Assembly: GCA_944325105.1 (NCBI GenBank)
Contig: CALUYW010000007.1
Coordinates: 20,144 to 84,143 of the forward strand
Length of the DNA stretch: 64,000 nucleotides
Direction: 5' to 3'
Source of the DNA: Candidatus Gastranaerophilales bacterium
GTDB taxonomy: Bacteria > Cyanobacteriota > Vampirovibrionia > Gastranaerophilales > Gastranaerophilaceae
Under the pieces are notes generated by a model. It made no database searches. It had not been told where the DNA came from and was given only the letters and a program-made list of their open reading frames with translations. Positions 1 to 9,221 of the stretch are shown piece after piece (the stretch's first letter is position 1; the number at the start of each line of letters is the position of its first letter). A program made the translations under genes and the position numbers.

Positions 1-762
1 CTTATAATTCTTTTTGGTTTAAAGGTTCTAAAACTCCACGGTTGGTATCTGGATAGAACGCTTTTAGCGTCAGCTGATGAAAGTGTTATAAAAATTGAGG
101 GTAATGCAATTACTCCTAAATATAAAATAGTTGATTTAATAAGACAGGTGCAAGTTCCTTATACTCAGATTTTTAGACTAGATACTACCGAAATGGAAAA
201 AAATATCACCCAGCTGCAGCCTATTAAAAAGGTCTATATCCGCAGGCTTTGGCACCCTGCAAGATTAAATGTATTGGTTGAGGAGAGAGTTCCCGTTTTT
301 CTTATTACTCCAAAAATTGACGCAGAGCCGATTTCAGCTATTACAACCGATGGTGTCTTTATAGATAGGGAATATATGCCCATAAGTCCTAAGTTTAAGA
401 CTTATAAAATTATTACCTATGGTGTTCGAGGTGATGATTATGAAAAATGGAATAAAGACAGGGTAGATGAAATTTTGCACCTCACCAAGTCGCTTGAGGC
501 GTATAGCGGGCAAAGAGTCGAATATTTGGATTTAAGAAACCCGAGTGATGTCTATATTAAACTTGAAAAGGTGCTTATAAGATTTGGTGAAATAAATGAC
601 ACAGCGCTTGTTCGGGCAAAGTGGATAGCAACAATTTTGCCTGAAACCGAAAATTTTAAGCAAAAAATTAAGTATATTGATTTAAGATGGGAAGACGCTC
701 ACTATATAAAACTCGATGAGCCTGTTTCGCAAAGTGCACCAAAAGAAGAATCTGAGGATTAA
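1..762 (+). CDS. ftsQ: FtsQ/DivIB-type cell-division protein, 5' truncated by window edge
   Basis: The reading frame is open from base 1, so the apparent GTG start at 148 is not real and the true start lies left of the window. Seen: a hydrophobic N-terminal stretch (end of a membrane anchor), then a POTRA-like segment beginning around VIKIEGN and continuing through a beta-domain with the EERVPV motif typical of FtsQ (family knowledge: the motif follows POTRA and contacts the division complex). The tail is acidic. FtsQ is a single-pass protein that bridges FtsB/FtsL/FtsI at the septum; ftsL-like and ftsI lie 48 kb away in this window. The stop overlaps the convergent gene by 4 bases. MurC/MurB would be usual upstream neighbours but cannot be seen. 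Confidence 0.75.
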   Translation, partial: LIILFGLKVLKLHGWYLDRTLLASADESVIKIEGNAITPKYKIVDLIRQVQVPYTQIFRLDTTEMEKNITQLQPIKKVYIRRLWHPARLNVLVEERVPVFLITPKIDAEPISAITTDGVFIDREYMPISPKFKTYKIITYGVRGDDYEKWNKDRVDEILHLTKSLEAYSGQRVEYLDLRNPSDVYIKLEKVLIRFGEINDTALVRAKWIATILPETENFKQKIKYIDLRWEDAHYIKLDEPVSQSAPKEESED

Positions 763-1949
763 AAGTAGCTTTTGAAAAGCTCTTTTGCGTTTCTTTCGGT
801 TATTTTCTCAAGTCCGATTGTAGAATTAAGCTTGCAATTAAGGCATTTTGCAGCTCTTGCACATTCGCAAAGTACTTCGCTATCAGTGCTTTTTGCGTAA
901 AGTTCTTCTATTTCTTTGAAATTTTCCTTAGAATTCAGGTTTATAAAGGTGTTTAGGGCTCTTAGTGCTCTTTTTTTCTCGCTTTTAAGTTCATCGGATA
1001 TTAATGCACTCTCGCTCTTATGGTTTTTTAACAGATTTTCAATATTTTTTAGTTCAGACAGGGCGTTTTTGTTTAAGTCGTATGTATAAATGTTTTCATT
1101 TACTACAAGTTCTACAAGCAGCTTTGCATCTGTTAGAACTCTTTGTATGTGAGGGTTCATATTGTTTATGTTTTTTTCTATAAATTCATACACACTAAAA
1201 TCCTGAATTGTATCAAGAGAAATGTCTTCGGGGTATGAGCTTATAATTTCATCATAAAGAGCGATAATGTCATCTGGCGCAAGAAGATTTTCAAGTTCGC
1301 AAAAATCGTATTTATACATGATTTCTTGAGCAATGTTTGAGCCAAAGGGTGAGTTTTTAAGTTCATTTACTACTGTTATAAGGTCTTCCTTTGAACCGTA
1401 GTTAATTAAAAACTTTATTGCAGAGAATTTTTGAAAATCATCAGCAGTTTTTAGCATTTCAAGCGCTTTATTTCTTGAAGTTTCATCCCCGAATGCTCTA
1501 AGTGTGCAAGCGCAAGCAGAGCTTAAAATTTCATCCTCGTCAAAGGCGTATTTATTTAAAAACTCAAGCGCTAAAGGGTCATTTATTTTTTCAAAATATT
1601 TTGCGGCATGTATTTTTTGTTCAGTTGTACCTGAGTCAAAAATGTTTAAAATCTCATCTGTCAAGTCTTCATTTGCATATTTTTGCCATACGGCTTCAAT
1701 GTATTGAGAAAATTTAGTATCATAGAACTTCGCAAATTCAAAAGTTGCTGACAGATTTCTCTTGTTTGTGGCGTTTACAAGGTTCTTTATTGCCTTATCC
1801 GCCACAAAGTCAAAAATGTAGTCTGAATTTTTGCAAAGTGTTTCAAATGTTTTTGTGTCAGTAGAATTTACAATATCAATCGCTGCTTGACTTGATAGCT
1901 TAAAGTCTTTAGATATAAGGTTTCTGGCGTTTTGTGTTTCTAAGTCCAT
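759..1949 (-). CDS. Alpha-helical HEAT-repeat-like protein, function unknown
   Basis: A 396-residue cytosolic-looking protein with no signal peptide or membrane segment. It is helical throughout; residues about 110-190 read as repeated helix pairs with alternating small and hydrophobic residues (for example EKINDPLALEFLNKYAFDEDE then ACACTLRAFGDE), which is the HEAT/PBS-lyase repeat style. HEAT repeats usually make a protein-binding solenoid, so a scaffold role is inferred, not shown. It stands alone on the minus strand between ftsQ (convergent, 4-base overlap) and the divergent pyrH operon. I do not recognise an orthologue. Another helical unknown of similar flavour is encoded at 15870-17507. 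Confidence 0.6.
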   Translation of the reverse strand: MDLETQNARNLISKDFKLSSQAAIDIVNSTDTKTFETLCKNSDYIFDFVADKAIKNLVNATNKRNLSATFEFAKFYDTKFSQYIEAVWQKYANEDLTDEILNIFDSGTTEQKIHAAKYFEKINDPLALEFLNKYAFDEDEILSSACACTLRAFGDETSRNKALEMLKTADDFQKFSAIKFLINYGSKEDLITVVNELKNSPFGSNIAQEIMYKYDFCELENLLAPDDIIALYDEIISSYPEDISLDTIQDFSVYEFIEKNINNMNPHIQRVLTDAKLLVELVVNENIYTYDLNKNALSELKNIENLLKNHKSESALISDELKSEKKRALRALNTFINLNSKENFKEIEELYAKSTDSEVLCECARAAKCLNCKLNSTIGLEKITERNAKELFKSYF

Positions 1950-2017
1950 ATTTACAATTATACATCAGATTGATTTTCTTGTATAATTAATTTAAGTTAG
2001 TTTTGTAAGGCTAAATC

Positions 2018-2740
2018 ATGTCAGAATTAAAATTTAAAAAAATACTCCTTAAGATAAGTGGAGAAGCTTTGTTAGGTAGTCAGGAGTTTGGTATTGACCC
2101 AAAGCCTGTTGAGATGATATGCAATGAAATTAAAAAAGTGCATGGCAAAGGTGTGCAGCTTGCGATAGTAGTTGGCGGCGGGAATATTTTTCGTGGTATG
2201 AAAAATTCCCAGAAGCTTGGTATGGATCAGGCGTCGGGTGATTATGTCGGCATGCTGGCAACCGTTATGAATGCTATAGCTCTTCAGAGTGAATTAAGAA
2301 AAATAGGAGTCCCTTGCAGAGTTCAATCTGCTCTTGATATTCATAAAATTGCAGAACCTTACATAAGATTTAAGGCAATAAGACACCTTGAAAAAGGCAG
2401 AGTAGTTATTTTTGCCGCAGGTACTGGTAATCCTTTCTTTACAACAGATACTGCTGCAGCCCTAAGAGCTGCTGAAATTGGGGCAGAGGCTATGTTAATG
2501 GCTAAAAACGGGGTTGACGGTGTATATTCTGATGACCCAAGAATTAACCTTGATGCTAAAAAATATGAAAAAATCAAATACGATGATATTATTATGAATA
2601 ACCTGAAAGTTATGGACTTAACTTCTTGTTCTTTGTGTAAACAAAATAATATACCCATTTTTGTATTTGATTTTGCACAAAAAGACAGTATTATAAAAAT
2701 CTTAAATAATGAAAATATAGGAACATATGTAGGAGAATAA
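2018..2740 (+). CDS. pyrH: Uridylate kinase (UMP kinase)
   Basis: PyrH phosphorylates UMP to UDP with ATP as a hexamer of the amino-acid-kinase fold. The 240-residue length is standard. Visible family features: KISGEALLG near residues 12-20, the glycine-rich AIVVGGGNIFRG loop near 50-61, the TGNPFFTTDTAA segment near 135-146 and the VDGVYSDDPR motif near 165-175. It heads the run pyrH-frr-cdsA-rnc-rpe, with only 2 bases before frr, an order found widely in bacteria. A TATAAT hexamer at 1982-1987 sits 30 bases upstream of the ATG and is a plausible -10, but I see no good -35. Confidence 0.97.
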   Translation: MSELKFKKILLKISGEALLGSQEFGIDPKPVEMICNEIKKVHGKGVQLAIVVGGGNIFRGMKNSQKLGMDQASGDYVGMLATVMNAIALQSELRKIGVPCRVQSALDIHKIAEPYIRFKAIRHLEKGRVVIFAAGTGNPFFTTDTAAALRAAEIGAEAMLMAKNGVDGVYSDDPRINLDAKKYEKIKYDDIIMNNLKVMDLTSCSLCKQNNIPIFVFDFAQKDSIIKILNNENIGTYVGE

Positions 2741-2742
2741 AG

Positions 2743-3303
2743 ATGTCAGTTGACGAAATTAAAAATTCAGGTAAGGAAAAAATGGAAAAATGTGTCGCTC
2801 AATTAAAAAAAGAATTGGCGACAGTAAGAACAGGCAGAGCTAATCCGCTTATTCTTGATAAAGTTATGGTTGACTATTACGGAGCACCCACTCCGCTTCG
2901 TCAAATGGCACAAGTGAGCGTATCTGAGGGTACTACTCTTGTCATCACTCCTTTTGATAAAACAATTGTTAAAGAAATTGAAAAAGCTATTGTTAAGGCT
3001 GAATTAGGTATAGCGCCCAACTCAGATGGCATTGTTGTAAGACTTTCTTTCCCGCCCTTAACAGAAGACAGAAGAAAGCAACTTTCGAAAGATGTTAAAG
3101 CAATGGGCGAGAATGCAAAGGTTGCAATAAGAAATGTTCGCCGCGATATGACGGATGATGTTAAAAAACTTGAAAAAGCAGAAAATATGCCTGAGGACGC
3201 TGTTAAAGATGCTCAGGCAGAAGTTCAAAAATTAACCGATAAATACATTGCAGTAGTTGATGAAATAGTTGCTGAAAAAGAAAAAGAGGTTTTGACAGTA
3301 TAG
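2743..3303 (+). CDS. frr: Ribosome recycling factor
   Basis: RRF, together with EF-G, splits the post-termination ribosome complex. At 186 residues it has the normal length, and the two-domain signature is clear: the N-terminal helix, TVRTGRANP near residues 29-37, the YYGAPTPLRQMAQVSV segment and the C-terminal helices with VRRDM near 132-136. It follows pyrH by 2 bases and its TAG stop overlaps the GTG start of cdsA by one base, so translation of the three genes is probably coupled. Confidence 0.97.
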   Translation: MSVDEIKNSGKEKMEKCVAQLKKELATVRTGRANPLILDKVMVDYYGAPTPLRQMAQVSVSEGTTLVITPFDKTIVKEIEKAIVKAELGIAPNSDGIVVRLSFPPLTEDRRKQLSKDVKAMGENAKVAIRNVRRDMTDDVKKLEKAENMPEDAVKDAQAEVQKLTDKYIAVVDEIVAEKEKEVLTV

Positions 3304-4205
3304 TGGATGAAGCACAAAAGCAAAATAAAATAATGAGAGTGATAACAGGCCTTATAATCTCTCTTGTTGCACTTGTTTGTCTTTTTATGGGCGGATTGCC
3401 TATATTAGGATTTCTTTTGGTTGTAATATTTTTAGGTTCTATCGAGTATGTGAAAATCCTTAGAACAAAGGGGTTTCATCCGAGTTTATCTTTAATATTG
3501 CTAACCGACCTTGCTTTTGCGCTATTGATATTTTTTAGAAGGTTCGACCTTTTACCTTCAATAATCTCACTTGCAGTTATGGCGTCTTTTCTCATGGTGC
3601 TTTTTATGGGGCGTCAGCCATATATTGTAAATGTTGCAACGACAGTGCTCGGGTTTTTGTACTCGGGTTGGCTGCCTTGTCATTTGCTTTTGATAAGACA
3701 AATTAGTTCGAATAGAATTAACGCCTTTCAAATAGGCATAAACGAGGGTCTGTGGCTTGTAATTTTTGTCTTTTTGATTGTTGTAGCAACTGATATTGGC
3801 GGGTATTATTTTGGTTCCAAATTTGGGAAACACAAACTCTCACCTGTTATAAGTCCTAAAAAAACAATAGAGGGTGCGCTTGGCGCAACAATTGCCGCAC
3901 TCATTGTTGCAGCTGCGGGTGTTTTTTATACAAAGCTTACAATTACTCAGGCGCTGATTGCAGGGCTTTTAATAACAGTATCATCACAATTGGGTGATTT
4001 ATCGGAATCGCTTGTAAAGCGAGACGCGGGTGTAAAGGATTCAAGTAATATTCTCCCCGGTCATGGCGGCATACTGGATAGGACTGACGGATATTTGTTT
4101 GCTCTTCCTGTCGCTTATTATTATTTTGTGAACTTTGCGTACGGGCATAATTTGTTCCATGAATTTTTAAGATATTTTCAAGGTGCAATAAATGTCTACT
4201 TCTGA
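3303..4205 (+). CDS. cdsA: Phosphatidate cytidylyltransferase
   Basis: CdsA makes CDP-diacylglycerol from phosphatidic acid and CTP in the inner membrane, the branch point for phospholipid synthesis. This 300-residue protein has about eight hydrophobic helices and the C-terminal family signature SQLGDLSESLVKRDAGVKD..ILPGHGGILDRTD at about 227-261, with the metal-binding aspartates. The start is GTG, overlapping the frr stop; an internal ATG at codon 11 is the alternative. The 3' end overlaps rnc by 14 bases, so it belongs to the same operon. Confidence 0.95.
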   Translation: MDEAQKQNKIMRVITGLIISLVALVCLFMGGLPILGFLLVVIFLGSIEYVKILRTKGFHPSLSLILLTDLAFALLIFFRRFDLLPSIISLAVMASFLMVLFMGRQPYIVNVATTVLGFLYSGWLPCHLLLIRQISSNRINAFQIGINEGLWLVIFVFLIVVATDIGGYYFGSKFGKHKLSPVISPKKTIEGALGATIAALIVAAAGVFYTKLTITQALIAGLLITVSSQLGDLSESLVKRDAGVKDSSNILPGHGGILDRTDGYLFALPVAYYYFVNFAYGHNLFHEFLRYFQGAINVYF

Positions 4206-4929
4206 TAGAGAACTTGCATATTGCAAATTTTTAGACGGCCTTGGCTTTGGTAATGTGGTTGATTTTTCTCTGTTTGAAAAAGCTATGCGCCATACGTCAT
4301 ACATTCATGAGGCTCAAATCCCTCTTGAATGTTCGTATGAGCGACTGGAGTTTTTGGGTGATGCTGTTTTAAAGCTTGTTATAAGTAAGTATCTTTACCT
4401 TAAATACCCTGACTACAAAGAGGGTCTTATATCGAAACTAAGAGGTGAAATAGTTGCTGATAAGACACTTGCTACTTTTGCAACAAAAGTTGGGTTAAAT
4501 AATTTTATATTGCTTTCAAAAAACGAAAGAAAATCGGGCGGTGAGATGAAGCAATCGATTTTAGCGTGTGCTTTTGAAGCTTTTTTGGGTGCGATTTATC
4601 TTACTTGTGGTAAAGATGGTTATGACAGGGTTGAGGATTTCATAGTTTCAAATTTTAGCTGTGCTATGTGTCAAATTGAAGATAATATTGAAAAAATCAA
4701 CCCAAAGCAGCAATTGCAAGAGTATACTCAGGAAAAAAGTCATACGCTGCCCGAGTATGTGATTCTTTCAAAAGAAGGCAGCGAGCACAATTCCGTTTTT
4801 GAAGTTGCAGTTTATTTTGATGGCAAAAAACTTGCTACAGGTCGTGGCGCTTCAAAAAAATCTGCACAACAAGATGCTGCAAAAAATGCTCTTGAGTATT
4901 TAAAAAAGGAGGGTTTGTGGGAGTCGTAA
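4192..4929 (+). CDS. rnc: Ribonuclease III
   Basis: RNase III cleaves double-stranded RNA during rRNA and mRNA processing. In 245 residues it carries the catalytic signature ERLEFLGDAVL at about 50-60, the second metal site in the FEAFLGAIYL region near 128-137, and a C-terminal dsRNA-binding domain (about 165-240) ending in GRGASKKSAQQDAAKNAL. It begins inside cdsA and ends inside rpe, so the operon is tightly packed. Confidence 0.97.
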   Translation: MSTSDRELAYCKFLDGLGFGNVVDFSLFEKAMRHTSYIHEAQIPLECSYERLEFLGDAVLKLVISKYLYLKYPDYKEGLISKLRGEIVADKTLATFATKVGLNNFILLSKNERKSGGEMKQSILACAFEAFLGAIYLTCGKDGYDRVEDFIVSNFSCAMCQIEDNIEKINPKQQLQEYTQEKSHTLPEYVILSKEGSEHNSVFEVAVYFDGKKLATGRGASKKSAQQDAAKNALEYLKKEGLWES

Positions 4930-5567
4930 TTTCTCCATCTATTTTATCGGCTGATTTTGCAAACTTAGAGCGAGACATAAAGCGTGTGGCTGATGCGGGT
5001 GCAAAGTGGGTTCATATTGATGTTATGGATGGGCACTTTGTACCGAATATTACAATAGGCGCTTCTGTAGTTAAGTCGCTGCGCAAGGTTTGCGATTTGG
5101 TACTTGATGTTCACCTTATGATAAGTGAGCCAAAAAAATACGTCAGTGACTTTATAAAAGCGGGTTCTGATATTATTACATTCCATTATGAGGCTCAAAA
5201 AGAATTGACCCTTGATATTATAAAAGAAATAAAGTCATCGGGTGTTAAGGTTGGTTTGTCTATAAAACCTCAAACAAGCACTGATGAGATAAGGGAATTT
5301 ATACCGTATTTGGATTTAGTTCTTATTATGACGGTTGAGCCCGGTTTTGGCGGTCAGAAGTTTATGCATGAATGCGTGCAAAAAATAGCTGATATTAAAG
5401 AGTTTGCAAGATTATACAAACGAGATGGCCTATATATTCAGGTTGACGGTGGAATTAATGAAAAAACGGCTAATATTTGTAAAAATCTAGGCGCAAATTC
5501 GCTAGTGGCAGGTAGCTACATATTCAATAGCAGCGATATTAATCAGGCTATTGCTTCACTTCTCTGA
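4917..5567 (+). CDS. rpe: Ribulose-phosphate 3-epimerase
   Basis: Rpe interconverts ribulose 5-phosphate and xylulose 5-phosphate in the pentose phosphate pathway. The TIM-barrel markers are present: SPSILSADFANL at the N-terminus, HIDVMDGHFVPNITIG near 35-50, DVHLMI, TVEPGFGGQKF near 139-149 and VDGGI near 176-180. The start is GTG, preceded by AGGAGG at 4907-4912. Its 216-residue length is normal. The last 20 bases overlap the convergent queH gene. Confidence 0.97.
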   Translation: MGVVISPSILSADFANLERDIKRVADAGAKWVHIDVMDGHFVPNITIGASVVKSLRKVCDLVLDVHLMISEPKKYVSDFIKAGSDIITFHYEAQKELTLDIIKEIKSSGVKVGLSIKPQTSTDEIREFIPYLDLVLIMTVEPGFGGQKFMHECVQKIADIKEFARLYKRDGLYIQVDGGINEKTANICKNLGANSLVAGSYIFNSSDINQAIASLL

Positions 5568-6093
5568 TTGAATATTTGCAACCACAGTAGGTTTGTTTAT
5601 ACATGTTATTTTCTTTTGCAATTTGCTGAGTAATTTTAAACCCGTCTTTTTTCTTGAAATCGTAAGGCAAAAATTCAATTCCAGTTTCTTTTGAAATTGT
5701 ATTTCCTGCTTCGAAAATTTGCCTTGTGACTTTATGAGGGCTTACTGTAAGGGTTGTTGTAAAACGATCTATACTTAGCTCTTTGGCTTTTTGTGCGGTT
5801 TTGCCAAGTCTTAGGTAAAAACATTTTTCGCATCTTTTGCCTTTTTCGGGCTCTTTTTCGTATCCTTTTGTATTTTTTTCAAAGTCCTCGGTTTTTAGCT
5901 CTTCAAAGTAAAGTTCAAAATCTTCTTTTTTAGAATAAGCAACAAGTTCATCCAGTCTTCTTTTGTACTCAATTTCAGGGTATATGTTTGGATTGTAAAA
6001 ATAAACTACAGGTTCATAACCCTCAGACCTAAGGAACCTTATAGGGTAAGCTGCACATACGGCGCAGCAGGCATGCAAAAGGACTTTTTTCAT
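5548..6093 (-). CDS. queH: Epoxyqueuosine reductase QueH
   Basis: QueH reduces epoxyqueuosine to queuosine in tRNA, the last step of queuosine synthesis, and is the non-cobalamin alternative to QueG. The 181-residue sequence shows the family cysteine layout: HACCAVC (Cys9, Cys10, Cys13), a RCEKC pair in the middle and a C-terminal YCGCKY. The YFYNPNIYP and PHKV segments also fit the former DUF208 family. It lies downstream of the VKOR fusion with a 4-base overlap, so the two are co-transcribed; the functional link, if any, is thiol/disulfide chemistry. Confidence 0.9.
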   Translation of the reverse strand: MKKVLLHACCAVCAAYPIRFLRSEGYEPVVYFYNPNIYPEIEYKRRLDELVAYSKKEDFELYFEELKTEDFEKNTKGYEKEPEKGKRCEKCFYLRLGKTAQKAKELSIDRFTTTLTVSPHKVTRQIFEAGNTISKETGIEFLPYDFKKKDGFKITQQIAKENNMYKQTYCGCKYSIREVKQ

Positions 6094-7283
6094 TTTTGTG
6101 CCTTTGCGGAGTGTCTTTTTTGGGCTTGTTTGTACAATAGCTTGATTTTATAGTATGGCATAGCGCTAATGTATGGAATGTCGTCAATGACAATTGTGGG
6201 CGTACCATATATTCCCTTGCTATGCGCTGTTTCTATTTGATTTAGAAGTTCCTGTTCAATTTCTTGTGAGTTGACATCTTCTATAAGTTTTGCAATATCT
6301 AAATTTAATTTTTCGCTTAAATATAAAATATCTGCTTCACTGTTTGGATGTTCATCAAATATCAAATTTGCCATACCCCAGTATTTGCCTTGTTTTTGTG
6401 CTGCAAGTGCATATTTTGCAAGTAAACACGCTCCGGGGTGTACTGTATTGGGGACGTATTTGTTACATGTTGAATCAAGTGGAAAGTTCATATGGATTAC
6501 TTGTACATTTTTTTCTTCATGTGCAAACTTACTTGCCATAATGTTTGTTATTCTGCAGAACGGGCACATAAAATCACTGTATACATATAATGTGTCCCCG
6601 TTTGGATTTCCAAGTATATTGCCTTCTGTTGCATATTTATTTTTCTCCATTTTCATAAACTCATCAAAAGATTTTTGCATCTTTTGTTGGGGAGAAAATA
6701 CCATAGATAAACTTGTGTAGCTAACCAATGACACAAAAGCGATAACGGCAATAATTGTAAGCAAGGTATATTTTTTTGCCCCATCTATAAAATCAAGCAC
6801 TGTGGCTTTTATATCCTTTATAAAGAAGCTGCCTTTGCTTTTTGCAACAATGGCGATAAAAAGGTCTATAAAATATGTTATAAAGCAAAGTACACATATT
6901 TTGTTTATTTTAAATATAGATATTGTTGCAAGACACATTGAAACCGCAAATGAAATAAGGCCAAGGGTAGCTATATAGCTCTTAGGGTTTTTAAAAACGT
7001 CGAAAATGGTGTTTTTAAACTTGTTTTGAATTAAGTGCACAAAATTTAAAAACAATGTTAAGAGATAGTAAAACATACCCCATAGTGCAAGCGGTATACC
7101 CAGAAACATTGAATAATTTGTTTTTGCAACACCGTCACAGTCTATTAAGTTGCTAACCGAGCAAAAACTTGCTGCATATTGTTCATTAAAATTTACTTTA
7201 AAAAATATAAATGCTAACTCAAATGTTAGCGCTAAGCCAATTGTTGCAAGTATTGCAATAATTACTGTCTTTTTCTTATCCAT
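6090..7283 (-). CDS. VKOR-DsbA fusion: disulfide-forming oxidoreductase
   Basis: A 397-residue membrane protein that joins a vitamin K epoxide reductase-type domain to a thioredoxin/DsbA-like domain. Residues about 1-195 hold the helices of VKOR with the loop cysteines Cys41 and Cys49 and the quinone-side CxxC at Cys130-Cys133. Residues about 215-390 form the periplasmic oxidoreductase with Cys240-Pro-Phe-Cys243 and the cis-proline motif YGTPTIV. By family knowledge such fusions oxidise secreted proteins and pass electrons to quinone; they are common in cyanobacteria. The architecture supports oxidative folding in the periplasm, useful for the cysteine-rich surface protein at 62857. Confidence 0.92.
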   Translation of the reverse strand: MDKKKTVIIAILATIGLALTFELAFIFFKVNFNEQYAASFCSVSNLIDCDGVAKTNYSMFLGIPLALWGMFYYLLTLFLNFVHLIQNKFKNTIFDVFKNPKSYIATLGLISFAVSMCLATISIFKINKICVLCFITYFIDLFIAIVAKSKGSFFIKDIKATVLDFIDGAKKYTLLTIIAVIAFVSLVSYTSLSMVFSPQQKMQKSFDEFMKMEKNKYATEGNILGNPNGDTLYVYSDFMCPFCRITNIMASKFAHEEKNVQVIHMNFPLDSTCNKYVPNTVHPGACLLAKYALAAQKQGKYWGMANLIFDEHPNSEADILYLSEKLNLDIAKLIEDVNSQEIEQELLNQIETAHSKGIYGTPTIVIDDIPYISAMPYYKIKLLYKQAQKRHSAKAQK

Positions 7284-7550
7284 AATTCCCTCTGTATTAA
7301 TTTTACAACAAGAAAATTCTAATTACATTAATAATTTGGTCATTAGATAAATTTACAATTCTTAATATTATTCTAAAGTTTCGGAAAATTCTGACGATGT
7401 ATTGAATAACAAGGTTACAATATGGGAATAGTAAAATCAGAAAGGGTTCTCTTAATGCTTATGTAAAGAATTGTTACAATATATACTTTTTATGAATTTT
7501 GTATATACTGTGCGTTTTTATATAAGTAAGAAATGTAAAGGTGGTATAAT

Positions 7551-8390
7551 ATGGGACTAGCAGCAAGCCAAGGCAGATTATTACTTCTCACAGCAAGAAA
7601 AAGTGACTTGGAATATCGTGCCCAAGAAATCTCTCAAAGAAGGCTTATCCTTGCTACAGAACTTGAAACAGTTTCTTCAAAGTATGCTCGTGCTACGGCC
7701 AACAGACAAATGAAACTTACAAGACAAGTTAAGATGGGTGAGGCTAACCAAACTCAAACAGTCAACTTGACTTACAGAAATTTAATTGAATACGGTATGA
7801 ACGATGATGGTACCGGCACTTCAATTTATCGTATTAAAAACTCGCGCGGTCAAGTTGTTGTTTCAGATTCAAGCGAATTGCCAAAAACTGCAGCTGATGC
7901 TGGCTATTCAGGCAGTAACGGTATCAATGTAAAAGTTGAAGGCAATAGAGCGATTGTAAGCGGTACAGACAAAAACAACAATGAAGTATATGTTGAGTAT
8001 GTTGTAGATAGCAAGATTTCAGATGCTTCAGACACTGAAAACTATTTCCAAGAAGGCTTAAGAAATGGCAGATTTATCATAGAACAACTAACTAGCCTTG
8101 ACCCCACGGGAAACCAAAATTTGGGTACAAACGGTGAGGCAGCAACTGAATGGAGTGCAGTAGGTTGGTCAGGAATGTCTGAAATTCAAGATAACTACTA
8201 TACAGATGATGATGCAACTGCACAAGCTGAGTACCAATCAGCATCAGCAAGGGTTCAGGCACAAGATAAAAAACTAGAAACTGACCAAAAACAAATTGAA
8301 ACCCAACATAAAGCGGTAGAAACAGAATTTGAATCAGTGCAAAAAGTAATTCAAAGTAACATTGAAAACTCTTTTAAAATGTTTAGTTAA
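7551..8390 (+). CDS. Coiled-coil protein with MGLAASQ N-terminus, function unknown
   Basis: This 279-residue protein has no signal peptide and begins MGLAASQGRLLLLTARKSDLE, followed by a helical region (about 15-65) rich in Gln, Arg and Glu. The middle (about 85-205) is Ser/Asn/Asp-rich and probably beta or loop. The C-terminus (about 220-275) is a strong coiled coil with repeated KxxExxxxQ spacing. Helical ends around a variable centre recall flagellin- or hook-associated folds, but no family motif is seen, so that is speculation. The 267-base spacer upstream (7284-7550) contains TATATACT twice (7480-7487 and 7502-7509), the second placed as a possible -10; SD AAAGGTGG precedes the ATG. A hairpin terminator follows directly, so it is monocistronic. 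Confidence 0.7.
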   Translation: MGLAASQGRLLLLTARKSDLEYRAQEISQRRLILATELETVSSKYARATANRQMKLTRQVKMGEANQTQTVNLTYRNLIEYGMNDDGTGTSIYRIKNSRGQVVVSDSSELPKTAADAGYSGSNGINVKVEGNRAIVSGTDKNNNEVYVEYVVDSKISDASDTENYFQEGLRNGRFIIEQLTSLDPTGNQNLGTNGEAATEWSAVGWSGMSEIQDNYYTDDDATAQAEYQSASARVQAQDKKLETDQKQIETQHKAVETEFESVQKVIQSNIENSFKMFS

Positions 8391-8421
8391 TTGAATTTTG
8401 AGCCCCATTTACCTTTACAAA

Positions 8422-8454
8422 TAAAAAACCGACATTTGATGTCGGTTTTTTATT
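8422..8454. terminator. Bidirectional rho-independent terminator
   Basis: A perfect stem ACCGACAT / ATGTCGGT with a 3-base loop (TTG) is flanked by an A-run on the left and a T-run on the right, so it can stop both the 279-residue gene (plus) and hisF (minus). Confidence 0.92.
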
Positions 8455-8459
8455 TGCTA

Positions 8460-9221
8460 TTATATTTTTCTTGTTTGAATTCCGTATTTTTTTAAGTCTG
8501 CTTTTAATGTTTCTACGGGAAGCGTGTCAAAATGAAATATTGACGCTGCAAGTGCTGCGTCTACGTCTGTTTGCTCAAATACATCTATAAAATGTTTGCT
8601 TTTTGCTCCTGCGCCACCTGAAGCTATTGTTGGAATTTTAACCGATTGACTTACAATTTTATTCATATTAATGTCAAAGCCCTTTTGGGTTCCGTCAAAA
8701 TCCATTGACGTAAGAAGTATTTCACCGGCACCTCTTTTTTCAACTTCTTTTGCCCAGTCAACAAGGTCAATATTTGTATTCTTTTTCCCCGCATTAATAT
8801 GCACCTTGTATTCATTGCCGATTTTTTTTGCATCAATTGCTATAACTATGCATTGTGAGCCAAAATAATTGACACACTCGCTTATGAGTTCAGGATTTTT
8901 AACTGCGGCAGAGTTGATTGACACTTTATCAGCTCCTGCTTGTAAAATTGCCCTGATATCCTCAATCGAGTTGATTCCGCCGCCAACCGTAAATGGTATA
9001 AAGACGTTCTTTGCAACCCTTTCAACAAGTTCTACTATTGTTTTTCTTTTTTCATTAGTTGCTGTTATGTCAAGAAAAACAAGCTCGTCCGCTCCCTGTT
9101 TTGAATATTTCTTTGCAAGTTCAACAGGGTCTCCTGCATATTTCAGGTTTTCAAAATTCACACCTTTTACGGTTTGTCCGTTTTTTACATCAAGGCAAGG
9201 AATTATTCTTTTGGCAAGCAT
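8460..9221 (-). CDS. hisF: Imidazole glycerol phosphate synthase cyclase subunit
   Basis: HisF is the TIM-barrel subunit that, with the glutaminase HisH, turns PRFAR into imidazole glycerol phosphate and AICAR. The catalytic aspartates are in the expected places: CLDVKNG at residues 9-15 and [12 protein letters not shown] near 174-185. FTVGGGI and ASGGAG give the phosphate-binding loops. Its 253-residue length is normal. It is the last gene of a minus-strand group and its ATG shares a base with the stop of the diguanylate cyclase gene; hisH and other his genes are not in the window. Confidence 0.96.
   Translation of the reverse strand: MLAKRIIPCLDVKNGQTVKGVNFENLKYAGDPVELAKKYSKQGADELVFLDITATNEKRKTIVELVERVAKNVFIPFTVGGGINSIEDIRAILQAGADKVSINSAAVKNPELISECVNYFGSQCIVIAIDAKKIGNEYKVHINAGKKNTNIDLVDWAKEVEKRGAGEILLTSMDFDGTQKGFDINMNKIVSQSVKIPTIASGGAGAKSKHFIDVFEQTDVDAALAASIFHFDTLPVETLKADLKKYGIQTRKI

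Noticed and set aside
148..762. GTG at 148 as the start of the first gene
   Set aside because: The frame is open to base 1 and residues before 148 continue the POTRA-like domain, so the gene is cut by the window edge.
6271..6720. 149-residue plus-strand open frame
   Set aside because: Antisense to the DsbA-like half of the VKOR fusion, whose motifs are intact.
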